This document shows positions 51,492 to 62,589 of a DNA stretch of 64,000 bases, in pieces. The stretch's first letter is position 1. Each line of letters starts with the position of its first letter. Source of the stretch: Actinomycetales bacterium (GTDB lineage Bacteria; Actinomycetota; Actinomycetes; Actinomycetales; Microbacteriaceae); contig JAATGV010000011.1 in the NCBI GenBank assembly GCA_015654475.1, forward strand, positions 1 through 64,000. The letters are read 5' to 3'. Made by a program: the position numbers and the translations under genes. Below the pieces are notes generated by a model. The model was not told the DNA's origin. It made no database searches and was given only the letters and a program-made list of their open reading frames with translations.

Positions 51492-52586
51492 ATGGAACGA
51501 AAGTCAGCAGGCGGCAGGCCGACGGTCTATGACATTGCCGAGGCGGCAAACGTCTCCACTGCGACGGTCTCGTTTTCGTTTCACCATCCGGACAGGGTTC
51601 GCCCTGAGACCAGAGAACGGGTGCTGAATGTCGCCCGCAGTATCGGGTACCTGCCGAGTGCAAGCGCGAGGAGCCTCGTTCACGGACGTACGAATGCTTT
51701 AGGCCTCTACTCTTTCGATCTCATACTTGACGCCAAGGGGGAGACCGCCGAAGGCGGAACCACGAAAGACGCTGTTCTCTCGGAAGAGCCTGATGTCCTC
51801 CTCTACCCCCTTTACGTTGATGAGGTGCAACGTGGCTTCGAACTTGAGTGCTCGAGCAATGGGCAGGCGTTGGTGCTCGATAGCGTTGCGTCGCAAGACG
51901 CGGGAAGGATGGCTGACTTTGCTGGCCGTGTGGACGGACTCGCGGTCTTCCCGGGACGCACGGAGGATGAGATACTCGAGCGCGTTGCGCGCCGAGTTCC
52001 GGTGGTTCTCCTCAGCCGACCTATGCAATCCGGGATGCCTTTCTACTACATCCAAGTCGACAATGACTCTGGGATGCGTAGTTTAATCAGTCACTTAGTG
52101 GACGTACATGGATTGACCGATATCCAGTTCGTTGGTTCGCTCGTTGATGAGACAACCGACTTTCAGTTTCGATTTGAGAGCTTCCAGGCAAGCCTTCGCG
52201 CACGCGGCCTGAGCGTGCCAGCAAAGCCGCTCAACCAAACGGTACTCTTCGGGGAAGAATCATTCGCCAACCTGAAACGCACGAGGCGCCCCGGGCAGCC
52301 GCCGCAAGCGCTCGTTTGCGTAAACGATCAGCTAGCCCTCTATATCCTCGATGAGTTCACTAAGCACGGGGTTCGTGTGCCAGAAGACGTCATTCTCACC
52401 GGATTCGATGGCATCCTCGCGGGAAGGCTGTCGAAACCCACTCTCACGACGGTCCGACAGCCGATGGAAGCGATGGGAAGGCATGCCGCAAGCGTGCTCT
52501 ACGGAAGTGCCGGGAAGCCATGGGATGAATCTGACTCGGCAACTTTTCCTGTGCAACTTGTCCCTAGACAAAGTTGCGGGTGCTGA
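51492..52586 (+). CDS. LacI/GalR family repressor of the sugar operon
   Basis: The ATG at 51492 (364 aa) follows AAAGGA. The HTH reads RPTVYDIAEAANVSTATVSFSFHHPDRVRPETRERVLNVARSIGYLPSASARSL, with the hinge helix at about 50-60. The effector domain shows PEDVILTGFDGILAGRLSKPTLTTVRQPMEAMGRHAASVL. Two symmetric sites with the CG centre typical of the family lie before the next gene, so it probably represses the ABC importer and glucosidase until a beta-glucoside is present. Confidence 0.92.
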   Translation: MERKSAGGRPTVYDIAEAANVSTATVSFSFHHPDRVRPETRERVLNVARSIGYLPSASARSLVHGRTNALGLYSFDLILDAKGETAEGGTTKDAVLSEEPDVLLYPLYVDEVQRGFELECSSNGQALVLDSVASQDAGRMADFAGRVDGLAVFPGRTEDEILERVARRVPVVLLSRPMQSGMPFYYIQVDNDSGMRSLISHLVDVHGLTDIQFVGSLVDETTDFQFRFESFQASLRARGLSVPAKPLNQTVLFGEESFANLKRTRRPGQPPQALVCVNDQLALYILDEFTKHGVRVPEDVILTGFDGILAGRLSKPTLTTVRQPMEAMGRHAASVLYGSAGKPWDESDSATFPVQLVPRQSCGC

Positions 52587-52727
52587 CTCCTTGCCAGGCC
52601 CGTTGCACGGGTGCAGCCCATGCATACTGTGGGAGTGTTGGCGAGAGCTCGACGGGTTGTCATCGCCCTTGCTGCAAACCGCGCATCGCGCGGAAGTATT
52701 CGTTTGCCACGACATCGTAATGTGGAC

Positions 52728-52782
52728 TTGCCAAACACAATCTAAGCGCTTAGACTTTTACTTGAATCTAAGCGCTTAGATT
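52728..52782 (+). promoter_or_regulatory. Sugar operon promoter with two LacI-type operators
   Basis: TTGCCA (52728-52733) and TAGACT (52751-52756), 17 bp apart, form a good -35/-10 pair. Operator 1, TCTAAGCGCTTAGA (52741-52754), covers the spacer and the -10 box. Operator 2, AATCTAAGCGCTTAGATT (52765-52782), is a perfect palindrome just downstream. Centres are 26 bp apart. Confidence 0.85.
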
Positions 52783-52831
52783 TGTTCACTTACCTGACGT
52801 AACGTCGTCAACTGTTCAAGGAGGAACATTT

Positions 52832-54100
52832 ATGAAACGCATCTTTGCATCGGCGGTGGCAATCACAGCAATTGCCCTTGCGCTTACGGGTTGCGGTCGA
52901 TCGAGTGACACGGCGACGGGAAGTACTAGCGCCACAACACTCAGCGACGGCAAGGCAACTGGAGACATCAACGTCTGGGCGATGGGCGCGGAGGGCGATG
53001 CGCTTTCCGATTTCGTTGCCGACTTCGAGGCCGCCAACCCGGACGCCAAAGTGACCGTGACAGCGGTGCCATGGGCATCGGCACACGACAAGATCCAGAC
53101 AGCAATCGCCGCGGGCAACGGGCCGGACGTGCTCCAGGTCGGTACTACCTGGATGGCAGACTTCGGCGACGCATTCGCGACGGTCCCATCCAACCTCGAC
53201 ACCAGTGGCATCTTCTCGGGTTCGCTTGACACCGCTTCGGTGGGCGGTAGCACGGTTGGCGTGCCCTGGTATGTCGACACCCGGGTGATCTACTACCGCA
53301 CCGACATCGCCGAAAAGGCAGGTTGGACCACGGCCCCGACCACCTGGGACGAGCTGTACAACATGGCTCAGGACATGCAGAAGGTCGACGGTGTGGACTA
53401 TGGCATTCGTCTGTCGGCAAGCGGCACCGACGCGTACTTGAATACGCTCTGGGCGGCGTGGTCCAACGGCGCCTCCCTCACAAACGACGATGGCACAGAA
53501 TGGACTCTCGACACAGATGCGATGAAAGAGGCATTCACCTACACGTCGAGTTTTTTCACGAACGGAATCGCCAACGTGAATGTTGATCCGACAGCGGGGG
53601 ACCAGGTCACCAACTTTGTCGATGGCACAACTCCGATGTTCATTGACGGACCCTCTCTTGCGGCCCAACTCAACGATCAAGGTGGCGCCGACTTCACGGA
53701 CAAGTACGCGACAGCGGTGCTTCCCACCAAGGTCTCGTCGACATCCTTCGTTGGCGGATCGAACCTCGCAGTACTGGAAGACAGCAAGAATGCGGATTCG
53801 GCTTGGAAGCTCGTCCAATGGCTGACCCAGCCCGAGGTCCAAGTCAATTGGTACAAGGCCACCACAGATTTGCCTTCCGTGCAGAGTGCATGGGATGACG
53901 AGGCTCTGAGTGGTGATGCGAAACTGGCCGCATTCGGTGAGCAACTCAACAGCACGCAGGCTCCACCGGCCGTGGCGACTTGGGCCCAGGTGAATTCTGT
54001 GGGACAAACCGTGCTCGAACAGATCAACCGAGGAACTACGACCGTCGCAGACGGCTTGGCGAATCTGCAGAGCCAGGCCGCCTCCATTGGGATGGAATGA
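52832..54100 (+). CDS. Sugar ABC transporter substrate-binding lipoprotein
   Basis: This 422-aa protein starts behind AAGGAGG. The lipobox is LTGC with Cys21. The family 1 binding-protein fold shows INVWAMGAEGDALSDFVADFEAANPDAKVTVTAVPWASAHDKIQTAIAAGNGPDVLQVG and GVPWYVDTRVIYYRTDIAEKAG. It delivers a sugar, probably an oligosaccharide given the adjacent GH1 enzyme, to the permease pair downstream. Confidence 0.93.
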   Translation: MKRIFASAVAITAIALALTGCGRSSDTATGSTSATTLSDGKATGDINVWAMGAEGDALSDFVADFEAANPDAKVTVTAVPWASAHDKIQTAIAAGNGPDVLQVGTTWMADFGDAFATVPSNLDTSGIFSGSLDTASVGGSTVGVPWYVDTRVIYYRTDIAEKAGWTTAPTTWDELYNMAQDMQKVDGVDYGIRLSASGTDAYLNTLWAAWSNGASLTNDDGTEWTLDTDAMKEAFTYTSSFFTNGIANVNVDPTAGDQVTNFVDGTTPMFIDGPSLAAQLNDQGGADFTDKYATAVLPTKVSSTSFVGGSNLAVLEDSKNADSAWKLVQWLTQPEVQVNWYKATTDLPSVQSAWDDEALSGDAKLAAFGEQLNSTQAPPAVATWAQVNSVGQTVLEQINRGTTTVADGLANLQSQAASIGME

Positions 54101-54107
54101 CTAAGCA

Positions 54108-55067
54108 ATGACCACAACAGTGTCCGAGTCGGCCGGAGCAATCGCACGCTCCGGCCGGCCTGGCCGACCCGACATGCGCAAACGCAAGTCGGCTCGCACA
54201 GGCAGGCAAGGCCTCATAGCATGGCTCTTCGCACTCCCGTTCGTCTTGGTGTTCCTGGTCTTCATGGCAATACCGCTCCTCGCTTCCTTCGCCATGTCGT
54301 TCACCGACTTCACCGCGCGGGACGTCCAATCGCCGCTCGACGTCTCGGTCGTGGGCTTCGACCAGTACGTTGCGTTGTTCTCAGACACGCGATTCCTCAA
54401 ATCCCTTGGGGTGACGGGAACCTTCGTGCTGTTCGGCATCCCGATCACCATAGCGATCGCGTTGCTGCTCGCGGTTGCGCTCAACAACGGGATCCGGCAT
54501 CTGAAAGCCTTCTATCGGGCTCTCTTCTACGTGCCGGTCGTGACCAGCATTGTCGCCGTCTCCGTGGTGTGGAGGTATTTGCTTCAGAACGACGGGCTGG
54601 TGAACAGCACACTGGCGTGGTTCGGCATTCAGGGTCCCAATTGGCTCCACGACACGCAATGGGCTCTTCCTGCGCTCATCGTGATGGCGACGTGGCGCAA
54701 TGTCGGAACCCTCATGGTCATCTTCATCGCGGGGCTGCAGTCTGTTCCGGAAGAGCTCTATGAAGCGGGCGAACTCGATGGCGCCGGCACATTCCGTAAG
54801 TTCTGGAGCATCACCTTGCCGCTTCTGCGGCCGACGCTTCTCCTCGGAGCCGTGCTCATTTCCGTCGGGTATCTGCAATTCTTCGAAGAATCGTTCGTGA
54901 TGACACAAGGTGGGCCGCTCGACTCAACGCTCTCGACCGCCTACTACATCTATGAGAAGTTCGGTTTCGGAAACTATGGGTTGGCATCGGCCGCAAGCTA
55001 CGTGCTGTTCGTCGTGATCGCCATCGCAAGCCTGTTCCAGTTCCGTGCGCTGCGATCCAAGGACTAA
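54108..55067 (+). CDS. Sugar ABC transporter permease (MalF type)
   Basis: The protein has 319 aa, with a 35-residue charged N-terminus and six membrane segments. The coupling (EAA) loop is LYEAGELDGAGTFRKFWSITLPLLRP at about residues 221-246. It starts 7 nt after the binding-protein gene and 11 nt before the second permease. No ATPase gene is in this operon; a shared MsiK-like ATPase encoded elsewhere is usual in actinobacteria. Confidence 0.92.
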   Translation: MTTTVSESAGAIARSGRPGRPDMRKRKSARTGRQGLIAWLFALPFVLVFLVFMAIPLLASFAMSFTDFTARDVQSPLDVSVVGFDQYVALFSDTRFLKSLGVTGTFVLFGIPITIAIALLLAVALNNGIRHLKAFYRALFYVPVVTSIVAVSVVWRYLLQNDGLVNSTLAWFGIQGPNWLHDTQWALPALIVMATWRNVGTLMVIFIAGLQSVPEELYEAGELDGAGTFRKFWSITLPLLRPTLLLGAVLISVGYLQFFEESFVMTQGGPLDSTLSTAYYIYEKFGFGNYGLASAASYVLFVVIAIASLFQFRALRSKD

Positions 55068-55078
55068 GGAGACACATC

Positions 55079-55957
55079 GTGACCGCACTAACAACAACTC
55101 CCAAGGCCCGCACGAAGAAGAACGCGGGTGTGGTTCGGCGTCGCGCCACGCTCCGGATGTTCACCTACCTCGGACTCGGCGTCGTCGGCATTCTGTGGAT
55201 TCTTCCTCTTATCTGGATGGTTCTTGGATCGCTGAAGACGCAGGCGGAGATCCTTGCAAAGCCGCCGACCTGGTGGCCGAGAGAATTCACGCTGGAAAAC
55301 TTCGTCAAGTGGTTCCAGGAACTCAACTTCGGCCAGTTCTTTACCAACAGCGTTGTCGTGGCCATTCTGACCGTGCTCGGCAACATCGTGTTCTGCTCGA
55401 TGCTTGGGTACGCGCTGGCCAAAATGGAATTCCGCGGCAAGAAGATCCTCTTCGGTGCTGTGATGGTGACGCTGATGGTGCCGAGCGTTGCCCTCTTCGT
55501 GCCGATGTTCGTCATCGTCTCGAAGATCGGTCTCGTCAACACCTATGGGGCACTGATTCTGCCATTCCTGACACAGCCGATTGGCGTGTTCCTGATGAGG
55601 CAATTCATCATGGGAATCCCGGATGAGATCATCGAGGCGGCACGTATCGACGGGGCGGGGGAGTTTAGAATCTTCTCCCGCGTTGTGATGCCGCTGTGTG
55701 GTGCCCCGGTGGCGACGCTGAGCATCATCACGTTCCTCTTCTCGTGGAATAACTTCCTGTGGCCTCTTGTCGCGGCGCAGAGCCAGGACATGTACACGCT
55801 GCCGGTTGCGCTTTCCCTCTATTCGACGGGACAGAACTCAACCGACTACGGCGTACTCCTGGCCGGATCTGTGCTGGTGATCGCGCCAATCGTGATCCTC
55901 TTCCTCCTGTTGCAGCGCTATTTCATTCAAGGGGTGGCGACAACGGGCTTGAAGTAG
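55079..55957 (+). CDS. Sugar ABC transporter permease (MalG type)
   Basis: The GTG start gives 292 aa, six membrane segments and the EAA loop IPDEIIEAARIDGAGEFRIFSRVVMPLCGAP. The C-terminus ends YFIQGVATTGLK, as usual for MalG-type subunits. It pairs with the preceding permease. Confidence 0.92.
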   Translation: MTALTTTPKARTKKNAGVVRRRATLRMFTYLGLGVVGILWILPLIWMVLGSLKTQAEILAKPPTWWPREFTLENFVKWFQELNFGQFFTNSVVVAILTVLGNIVFCSMLGYALAKMEFRGKKILFGAVMVTLMVPSVALFVPMFVIVSKIGLVNTYGALILPFLTQPIGVFLMRQFIMGIPDEIIEAARIDGAGEFRIFSRVVMPLCGAPVATLSIITFLFSWNNFLWPLVAAQSQDMYTLPVALSLYSTGQNSTDYGVLLAGSVLVIAPIVILFLLLQRYFIQGVATTGLK

Positions 55958-56069
55958 CAGAAACAACGACCATCCGGGCGGACCCTTCCTCCGGGCAAAA
56001 TCGGCGCGCGAAGATTCGCTTCTCACTCGCCTCAGACATCCATGACACTCGAAAGGCCTTCTCTCACCC

Positions 56070-57263
56070 ATGTCCGAAACCACAATGCCACTGACGTTTC
56101 CTAAAGAGTTTCTGTGGGGCGCCTCAACTGCGGCGCACCAGATCGAAGGAAACAACGTGGGGTCAGACTGGTGGAAACGCGAATACTCGGAAAAGACTGA
56201 TCTCTCGGAACCATCCGGCGACGCGGCAGACAGTTACAACCGATACCCGGATGATATCGGCATCGCCGCGTCGCTTGGTCTCAACGCGTATCGATTCAGT
56301 ATCGAGTGGGCACGCATCGAACCAGAGATGGGGCACTTCTCGACGGCACAGCTCCTTCACTACCGCGGAATGATCGACCTGTGCCGCGAAAAGGGCCTCG
56401 AGCCCGTCGTCACCCTGCACCACTTCACACATCCGCAATGGTTCGCCAATCGAGGTGGCTGGCGTGCGCCGGACGCGGTGGATCTCTTCGCTCGCTACGT
56501 CGAGAAGGTGCTGCCGATTGTGCGAGACGTCACCTGGATCTGCACGATCAACGAGCCAAACATGCTCGCGATGACTCGGGGCGAGGAGGGCACAGAAATG
56601 GCTGCCGCAGCGTTGCCGACCCCTGACCTCCAGATCTCGGAAAGCCTCGTCAGAGCGCATAAAAGGGCGCGGGAGATCCTCGGACAGGTCCCGACCATTC
56701 GCTCCGGATGGGCGGTCGCGACGCAGGCATTTCACGCGATGCTCGGGTGCGAGGCTGAGACGCTGGCATATGGATACCCCCGTGAGGATTTTTTCCTTGA
56801 GGCCGCGGCAGGAGACGACTGGCTGGGTGTGCAGGCGTACTTGCGTACCTTTATCGGCAAAGACGGTCCTGTGCCCGTGCCTGCCGATGCGGAGAAGACG
56901 CTCACCGGATGGGAGTATTTTCCGGCAGCTCTCGGAATCGGCGTCAGGCACGCATGGGAACTGGCACAACATACGCCGATCCTGATCACCGAGAACGGAA
57001 TAGCTACGGCACAGGACTCTCGCCGCATCGACTACACCTATGACGCCCTCGTTGGGCTTCGGGATGCGATGGATGACGGGATCGATGTGCGTGGCTACCT
57101 GCATTGGTCACTTCTGGACAACTACGAGTGGGGGTCGTACAAGCCCACATTCGGCCTGGTCGCTTGGGATCCGGACACATTCGTCCGTAGCCCGAAGCCG
57201 TCGGCGTACTGGCTGGGCGAGGTAGCGACGAGCAACACACTTTTCAAACCTGCGATGCCATAG
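56070..57263 (+). CDS. GH1 beta-glucosidase
   Basis: This 397-aa enzyme is shorter than typical GH1 enzymes (about 450) but keeps the barrel. It shows FLWGASTAAHQIEGNN, LGLNAYRFSIEWARIEP, the acid/base Glu162 in TINEPN, the nucleophile Glu308 in LITENG, and HWSLLDNYEWGSYKPTFGLV. It would hydrolyse a beta-glucoside or beta-galactoside brought in by the upstream importer. No signal peptide, so it acts in the cytoplasm. Confidence 0.92.
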   Translation: MSETTMPLTFPKEFLWGASTAAHQIEGNNVGSDWWKREYSEKTDLSEPSGDAADSYNRYPDDIGIAASLGLNAYRFSIEWARIEPEMGHFSTAQLLHYRGMIDLCREKGLEPVVTLHHFTHPQWFANRGGWRAPDAVDLFARYVEKVLPIVRDVTWICTINEPNMLAMTRGEEGTEMAAAALPTPDLQISESLVRAHKRAREILGQVPTIRSGWAVATQAFHAMLGCEAETLAYGYPREDFFLEAAAGDDWLGVQAYLRTFIGKDGPVPVPADAEKTLTGWEYFPAALGIGVRHAWELAQHTPILITENGIATAQDSRRIDYTYDALVGLRDAMDDGIDVRGYLHWSLLDNYEWGSYKPTFGLVAWDPDTFVRSPKPSAYWLGEVATSNTLFKPAMP

Positions 57264-57399
57264 CGCAGCGTGTGGCTGGGAGGCGCCGAGATGCCGATTC
57301 ATGTGCTGCGACTTGCGTAACCCCGGCGCGTCACATTTAACAGTGCCGTCACATCCACCCGTTATGCTTTACCCCATAACTGAACACCGATCGTACGGG

Positions 57400-57645
57400 T
57401 GTGGCGGGAGAGCCGGGGTTGCGCATCGCGCAGCTCAGCAGCGGCACCGAAGGAGCAAATCTCCCCAACAATCTCTCAGGTAGACATACCGCCGACACTC
57501 AGGCCGCAACTGCGGTCGCGATCACTCTGAAAAGTGTGGCATTCCTATCGGTTTCGCCACCGCCCAAGGTGAAAATTGTGGCTCATGCGGCAAGGCCCGC
57601 ACCGCCACAGTGAAGCTCTCAGGCACCAGCAACAGAGGGGGAGTT
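57400..57645 (+). ncRNA. Tandem glycine riboswitch
   Basis: Two aptamers lie in series before gcvT. The first (about 57400-57497) contains GGGAGAGCCGGG, CACCGAAGGAGCAA and ATCTCTCAGG. The second (about 57526-57645) contains CACCGCCCAAGGTGAAAA and GAAGCTCTCAGGCACCAG followed by ACAGAGGGGGA. These are the conserved glycine aptamer blocks. A 45-nt expression platform leads to gcvT with GGAG at 57681. In the family glycine binding turns the operon on. Confidence 0.92.
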
Positions 57646-57690
57646 CCACGACAGCTGCGGCGTAGCACCGCCTGAACGATCGGAGCTCCT

Positions 57691-58959
57691 GTGAGTGTTC
57701 CAACCGGCAATTCCCGCTTGACGCAAGCACCGCCTGACGGCGCGCCTGGGAAACTCGACCCTGTGGCCGGTGGCAACGCATCGGGCGCGCGGGTTTCTCC
57801 GCTTGACGCGGTGCATACGGCCGCAGGCGCATCGTTCACCGACTTCGGCGGTTGGAGAATGCCGCTGCGTTACACCTCGGATCTGGCCGAGCACCATGCC
57901 GTGCGCACCGCCGTCGGCCTGTTCGACATCTCGCATATGGCAGAGTTCGCGGTCACCGGAGGGCAGGCAGGCGTCTTTCTCGACTACGCGCTCGCCGGGA
58001 AGATCTCCTCAATTTCCCCCGGTCGCGCCAAGTATTCGCTTGTGCTCGCACCAGACGGTGGCATCGTTGACGACGTGATCGTCTATATGCGCGACCCGGG
58101 CGACTACCTCGTGGTGGCGAATGCCGCCAACCACGATGCCGTGTTCGCCCACTTCGTCCACCACATTAGTGGCTTCGCAGCCGATCTCGTCGATCTCACG
58201 GATGACCTTGCGATGCTCGCCATCCAGGGCCCCCGCGCGCTCTATACCCTGCGTGCGCTCGCTGGGATTGTGCCTGCAACATCAGCGGGCCGCGCACCCA
58301 TCGCCGACTTCGGCGATCTCAGCTACTACGCATCCACAGACGCGATCTTCGATGATGGCACCGAGGTCATCGTGGCGCGTACCGGATACACGGGTGAGGA
58401 CGGCTTCGAACTATACGTTCCCGCTGTCGCCGCCGAGGCACTCTGGAACGCTGTCGTCGAGGCGGGCCGGCCATTCGGACTCACGTTGTGTGGCCTTGCC
58501 TGTCGCGACACCCTTCGGCTCGAGGCGGGGATGCCGCTTTACGGCCACGAGCTGAGCCTCAAAACCCTTCCTGCCGAGGCCGGGCTGAGCCGAGTGGTCG
58601 CGCCACTCGATGAGACATACGTCGGTGTGGATGGCATCAGAAAGTCGGTCGAGAGCCCAAACCCTGCCCGCCGCGTGCTTGCCGGGCTAAAGGGCGAAGG
58701 TCGCCGCGCCGCCCGGACCGGATACCTGCTGTATGGCAGCGATGCCGCAGATGCGTCGCCCATCGGCGAGGTCACAAGCGGAGCGCTCTCACCCACACTC
58801 GGAGTGCCCATCGCCATGGCGTATATCGACCAGGAAGCTGCGAATGTGGGCACGACCATATGGGCGGACATCCGCGGCAGGCGCCTCGCCATGACCGTCG
58901 TGAAGCTACCGTTTTACCGACGTGCCGATCGTCAGCCCAATCCGCAGACTTCGAGCTAA
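57691..58959 (+). CDS. gcvT: Glycine cleavage system aminomethyltransferase (T protein)
   Basis: The GTG start gives 422 aa including a 35-residue N-terminal extension rich in Pro, Gly and Ala; the family core starts at [26 protein letters not shown]. GcvT passes the methylene group from aminomethyl-lipoyl GcvH to tetrahydrofolate. Visible are [45 protein letters not shown] and the C-terminal barrel with [21 protein letters not shown]. It heads the gcvTHP operon under the riboswitch. Confidence 0.95.
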   Translation: MSVPTGNSRLTQAPPDGAPGKLDPVAGGNASGARVSPLDAVHTAAGASFTDFGGWRMPLRYTSDLAEHHAVRTAVGLFDISHMAEFAVTGGQAGVFLDYALAGKISSISPGRAKYSLVLAPDGGIVDDVIVYMRDPGDYLVVANAANHDAVFAHFVHHISGFAADLVDLTDDLAMLAIQGPRALYTLRALAGIVPATSAGRAPIADFGDLSYYASTDAIFDDGTEVIVARTGYTGEDGFELYVPAVAAEALWNAVVEAGRPFGLTLCGLACRDTLRLEAGMPLYGHELSLKTLPAEAGLSRVVAPLDETYVGVDGIRKSVESPNPARRVLAGLKGEGRRAARTGYLLYGSDAADASPIGEVTSGALSPTLGVPIAMAYIDQEAANVGTTIWADIRGRRLAMTVVKLPFYRRADRQPNPQTSS

Positions 58960-59074
58960 CGCGGCCGCGGCAGCCAACCGGGCTCAGACCAGGACCCATG
59001 CCCCTACATCCATCCTCATCCATCCCTCATACACCGCACCCGCAGACCCCCATACCGTTCAAAGGACTCACCAC

Positions 59075-59467
59075 ATGCCTCTCAACGAATCTCTCTACTA
59101 CACCGCCGATCACGAATGGATCGAATTCGACGGCACCTCCGCGACCATCGGCATCACCGACTATGCCGCGGACCAACTCGGCGACATCGCGTATGTCGAA
59201 CTGCCGGATATCGGGTCGGCGTTCGACGCGGCAGGCACCATCGCAGAGATCGAGTCGACCAAGAGCGTCGGCGAAGTGCTCGCGCCGGTGAACGGCGAAA
59301 TCGTTGACATCAACCAGAACGTCATCGACAACCCCGAACTCGTCAACCAGGATCCGTTCGGGGCAGGCTGGTTGTTGCGGTTACGCTTCGACGGCACTAT
59401 TCCTGGCATGCTTTTGAACGTGACGGCTTATGAAACGCTCGTCGCGGATGCGAAGGATGCAGAGTGA
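59075..59467 (+). CDS. gcvH: Glycine cleavage system H protein
   Basis: The ATG at 59075 (130 aa, [18 protein letters not shown]) follows AAAGGA. GcvH carries the lipoyl arm that moves the aminomethyl group between the P, T and L proteins. The lipoylated residue is Lys63 in [14 protein letters not shown] 115-nt gap separates it from gcvT, and its stop overlaps the gcvP start (GTGA). Confidence 0.96.
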   Translation: MPLNESLYYTADHEWIEFDGTSATIGITDYAADQLGDIAYVELPDIGSAFDAAGTIAEIESTKSVGEVLAPVNGEIVDINQNVIDNPELVNQDPFGAGWLLRLRFDGTIPGMLLNVTAYETLVADAKDAE

Positions 59468-62436
59468 GCACCGCATCCGAGTCGAGTAGTCCCGTCTCTA
59501 AGGTGTTGCCACTCAGTTCGAGCGCCTTCGCGCGCCGGCATATCGGCGCAACAGGTGCGGCTGCTTTGCAGATGTGTGAGGCGGTCGGCGTCGCTTCGGC
59601 AGAAGAACTCGCGGCAACGGCGATGCCGAGCACTATTCTGGCCGACTCAGACTTCGTCTCTGGCAGTGCAGAGACGAGCACCATTCCCCTTCCGGCAACG
59701 GAACGCGAAGCGCTCACCGAACTGCGTGCCATCGCCTCGCGCAACGTGGTGATGACAAGCATGATCGGGCTCGGCTACTACGGCACCTTCACCCCTGCCG
59801 TGATTCAGCGCAACGTGTTCGAGAACCCCAGTTGGTACACCGCGTATACGCCATATCAGCCAGAGATCTCCCAAGGCAGGCTAGAGGCACTCCTCAATTT
59901 CCAGACCATGGTCGCCGACCTGACCGGGCTCACCACAGCGAACGCATCGATGCTCGACGAAGCGACGGCCGCTGTCGAGGGGATGCTTTTAGCGCGTCGG
60001 GCAAGCAAAGCCAAGTCGAACCGCTTCCTCGTGGACTCCGACACTTTGCCGCAGACGAAAGCGGTGCTCGCCAACCGGGCGGCGGCGGTCGGCATCGAAC
60101 TCTACGAAGTCGACCCGGTATCCTGGGCGGTCAGCGGCGGACAACATGACGAGCGGATCCCCGAGGCATTCGGTGTGCTTATCCAGTACCCGGGAGCATC
60201 CGGGCGCATCTATGACGCTGCTTCGTCGATCGCGCTCCTGCACGAGCGCGGGGCGTTGGCCGTGATGAGTGCCGATATTCTTGCGCTCACCCTGTTGACG
60301 CCGCCAGGCGAACTCGGGGCCGATATCGCCGTCGGGTCGACGCAGCGTTTCGGAGTACCGATGGGGTTCGGGGGCCCGCATGCCGGCTACCTTGCGGTGC
60401 GTGCCGGGCTGGAGCGCCAGCTGCCCGGACGGCTCGTCGGCGTATCCCACGATGCCGATGGTGCCCCCGCTTATCGACTCAGTCTGCAAACCCGCGAGCA
60501 GCATATTCGTCGCGAGAAGGCAACCTCGAATATCTGTACCGCGCAGGTCCTGCTTGCCGTGATGGCTTCGATGTACGCCGTGTACCACGGCCCGGATGGT
60601 CTGCGCGAAATCGCTCTCGACGTTGCGCGCAAGGCGGCTCGGCTTGGCACGGCTCTTGAAACTGCCGGAATCGGGCTTGTGCATCCCGCGTTCTTTGACA
60701 CTCTGCAAGTACGTACGAATCCGGGTCTCGCCGGCGCCGTGGTTGAGCGCGGCCACGACCAAGGGCTGAACTTGTGGCTCGTTGATGAGTCCACGGTCCA
60801 GCTTTCTGTGGATGAGACCACAACAGACAGAGACCTCGAGCGGGTACTCCGTGTGTTCGGCCTCCAAGATGCAGCTGTCGAAATGCCAGGCAGCAGCGAA
60901 ACTCAGACTCGCCTGCCTGGGGCACTAGAGCGATCCACTGCCTACCTGGAACACCCGGTGTTCAACAGCTATCACTCCGAAACTGCGATGATGCGCTATC
61001 TCAAGCGTCTCGCCGACAGCGACTACGCGCTCGATCGGGGGATGATTCCGCTCGGCTCATGCACCATGAAACTCAACTCAGCCACAGAAATGGCGGCGAT
61101 AACATGGCCAGAGTTCGCAAACATCCATCCATTCGCTCCCGCTGACCAGGTGGGCGGATATCTCGACCTGATCGGCGACCTGCAACGCTGGCTGTGCGAA
61201 TTGACCGGCTATGACGCGGTCAGCTTGCAGCCCAACGCAGGCTCGCAGGGTGAACTGTCAGGGCTGCTCGCCATTCGCGGCTACCATCGCTCGCGTGGCG
61301 ACGATCAACGCACCGTCTGCCTGATCCCGTCAAGTGCGCATGGCACAAACGCCGCATCTGCGGTGCTTGCCGGCATGAAAGTGGTTGTGGTGGCCTGTGA
61401 CGACGAGGGAAACGTCGACGTGGACGATCTCGCGGCCAAGATCGCGGAACACGCCGATGATCTCGCGGCCCTGATGATCACCTACCCGTCCACGCACGGG
61501 GTGTACGAGCAGCGGGTCTCCGGGATTTGCGCGGCGGTACATGAGGCCGGCGGCCAAGTGTATATCGACGGGGCCAACCTCAATGCGTTGGTCGGGTTTG
61601 CCCGCCCAGGCGAGTTCGGCGGCGACGTGTCGCACCTGAACCTGCACAAGACATTCTGCATACCGCACGGTGGGGGCGGGCCAGGTGTTGGTCCTGTTGC
61701 CGCACGCTCGCACCTTGCACCATTTTTGCCCGGCCATCCGCTTGCCCAGAGCGGTTCCCGAGAGAATCCGGTCTCGGCTGCGCCGTTCGGTTCGCCGTCG
61801 ATTCTGCCCATCTCGTGGGCATACGTACGGATGATGGGCGCGAGCGGTTTGCGTGCGGCGACCGCCTCGGCGGTGCTTGCGGCGAACTACATCGCGGTGC
61901 GCCTCTCCGACGACTACCCGATCCTCTATACGGGTGAAGGCGGTCGGGTGGCACACGAGTGCATTCTCGATCTTCGCCCGCTCACGCATGACACGGGTGT
62001 GACTGTGGATGATGTGGCCAAGCGCCTCGTCGACTACGGCTTCCATGCACCGACGATGAGCTTTCCGGTACCGGGCACGCTCATGGTCGAGCCAACCGAA
62101 TCGGAGGACAAGGCCGAACTCGATCGGTTCGTCGACGCCATGCGACACATCAAGGCGGAGGCGCTCGCCGTGGCTGCCGGCGTGTGGCCCGCCGACGACA
62201 ACCCGCTTGTTGGTGCGCCGCACACGGCCCGGTCTGTGACCGCTACTGACTGGACCCATCCGTATTCTCGTGAGCTAGCCGCCTATCCGTTTGCGCTCGA
62301 CCCGGATTCGGGCGAACTGCGCTCGGAGGTGGCGCGGCAGAAATACTGGCCGCCGGTGCGCCGTATCGATGGCGTGTTCGGCGACCGCAACTTGGTGTGC
62401 TCGTGCCCGCCGCCGGCCAGTTTCGTCGAGGTGTAG
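59464..62436 (+). CDS. gcvP: Glycine dehydrogenase (decarboxylating), fused P protein
   Basis: The GTG start gives 990 aa, the single-chain form joining the P1 and P2 halves. It decarboxylates glycine with PLP and loads the aminomethyl group on GcvH. PLP binds Lys729 in [19 protein letters not shown]. Other signatures are [70 protein letters not shown] and [20 protein letters not shown]. The L protein (lpd) is not in the window. Confidence 0.96.
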   Translation: MSTASESSSPVSKVLPLSSSAFARRHIGATGAAALQMCEAVGVASAEELAATAMPSTILADSDFVSGSAETSTIPLPATEREALTELRAIASRNVVMTSMIGLGYYGTFTPAVIQRNVFENPSWYTAYTPYQPEISQGRLEALLNFQTMVADLTGLTTANASMLDEATAAVEGMLLARRASKAKSNRFLVDSDTLPQTKAVLANRAAAVGIELYEVDPVSWAVSGGQHDERIPEAFGVLIQYPGASGRIYDAASSIALLHERGALAVMSADILALTLLTPPGELGADIAVGSTQRFGVPMGFGGPHAGYLAVRAGLERQLPGRLVGVSHDADGAPAYRLSLQTREQHIRREKATSNICTAQVLLAVMASMYAVYHGPDGLREIALDVARKAARLGTALETAGIGLVHPAFFDTLQVRTNPGLAGAVVERGHDQGLNLWLVDESTVQLSVDETTTDRDLERVLRVFGLQDAAVEMPGSSETQTRLPGALERSTAYLEHPVFNSYHSETAMMRYLKRLADSDYALDRGMIPLGSCTMKLNSATEMAAITWPEFANIHPFAPADQVGGYLDLIGDLQRWLCELTGYDAVSLQPNAGSQGELSGLLAIRGYHRSRGDDQRTVCLIPSSAHGTNAASAVLAGMKVVVVACDDEGNVDVDDLAAKIAEHADDLAALMITYPSTHGVYEQRVSGICAAVHEAGGQVYIDGANLNALVGFARPGEFGGDVSHLNLHKTFCIPHGGGGPGVGPVAARSHLAPFLPGHPLAQSGSRENPVSAAPFGSPSILPISWAYVRMMGASGLRAATASAVLAANYIAVRLSDDYPILYTGEGGRVAHECILDLRPLTHDTGVTVDDVAKRLVDYGFHAPTMSFPVPGTLMVEPTESEDKAELDRFVDAMRHIKAEALAVAAGVWPADDNPLVGAPHTARSVTATDWTHPYSRELAAYPFALDPDSGELRSEVARQKYWPPVRRIDGVFGDRNLVCSCPPPASFVEV

Positions 62437-62589
62437 CGCGGCGGGGGCGCCGTTGCGCCTGGGTGGCCTTTCGTAGGCGCCCCACGCGTTTGGTTGTTGG
62501 TTGTTGGTTGTGTGTAGCATGTCGCGTGTTGAGGTGGGTATGCGCGCGCTTGCGTGGTTCAGTGCTGCTTTCGACGCGTGTGTGTATGT

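Noticed and set aside
52808-54007. A 399-codon frame antisense to the sugar-binding protein gene
   Set aside because: It is the high-GC shadow of a well-supported lipoprotein gene, has no recognisable domains and no ribosome binding site. Similar long antisense frames at 61330-62259, 17427-18362 and 59989-60867 were dropped for the same reason.
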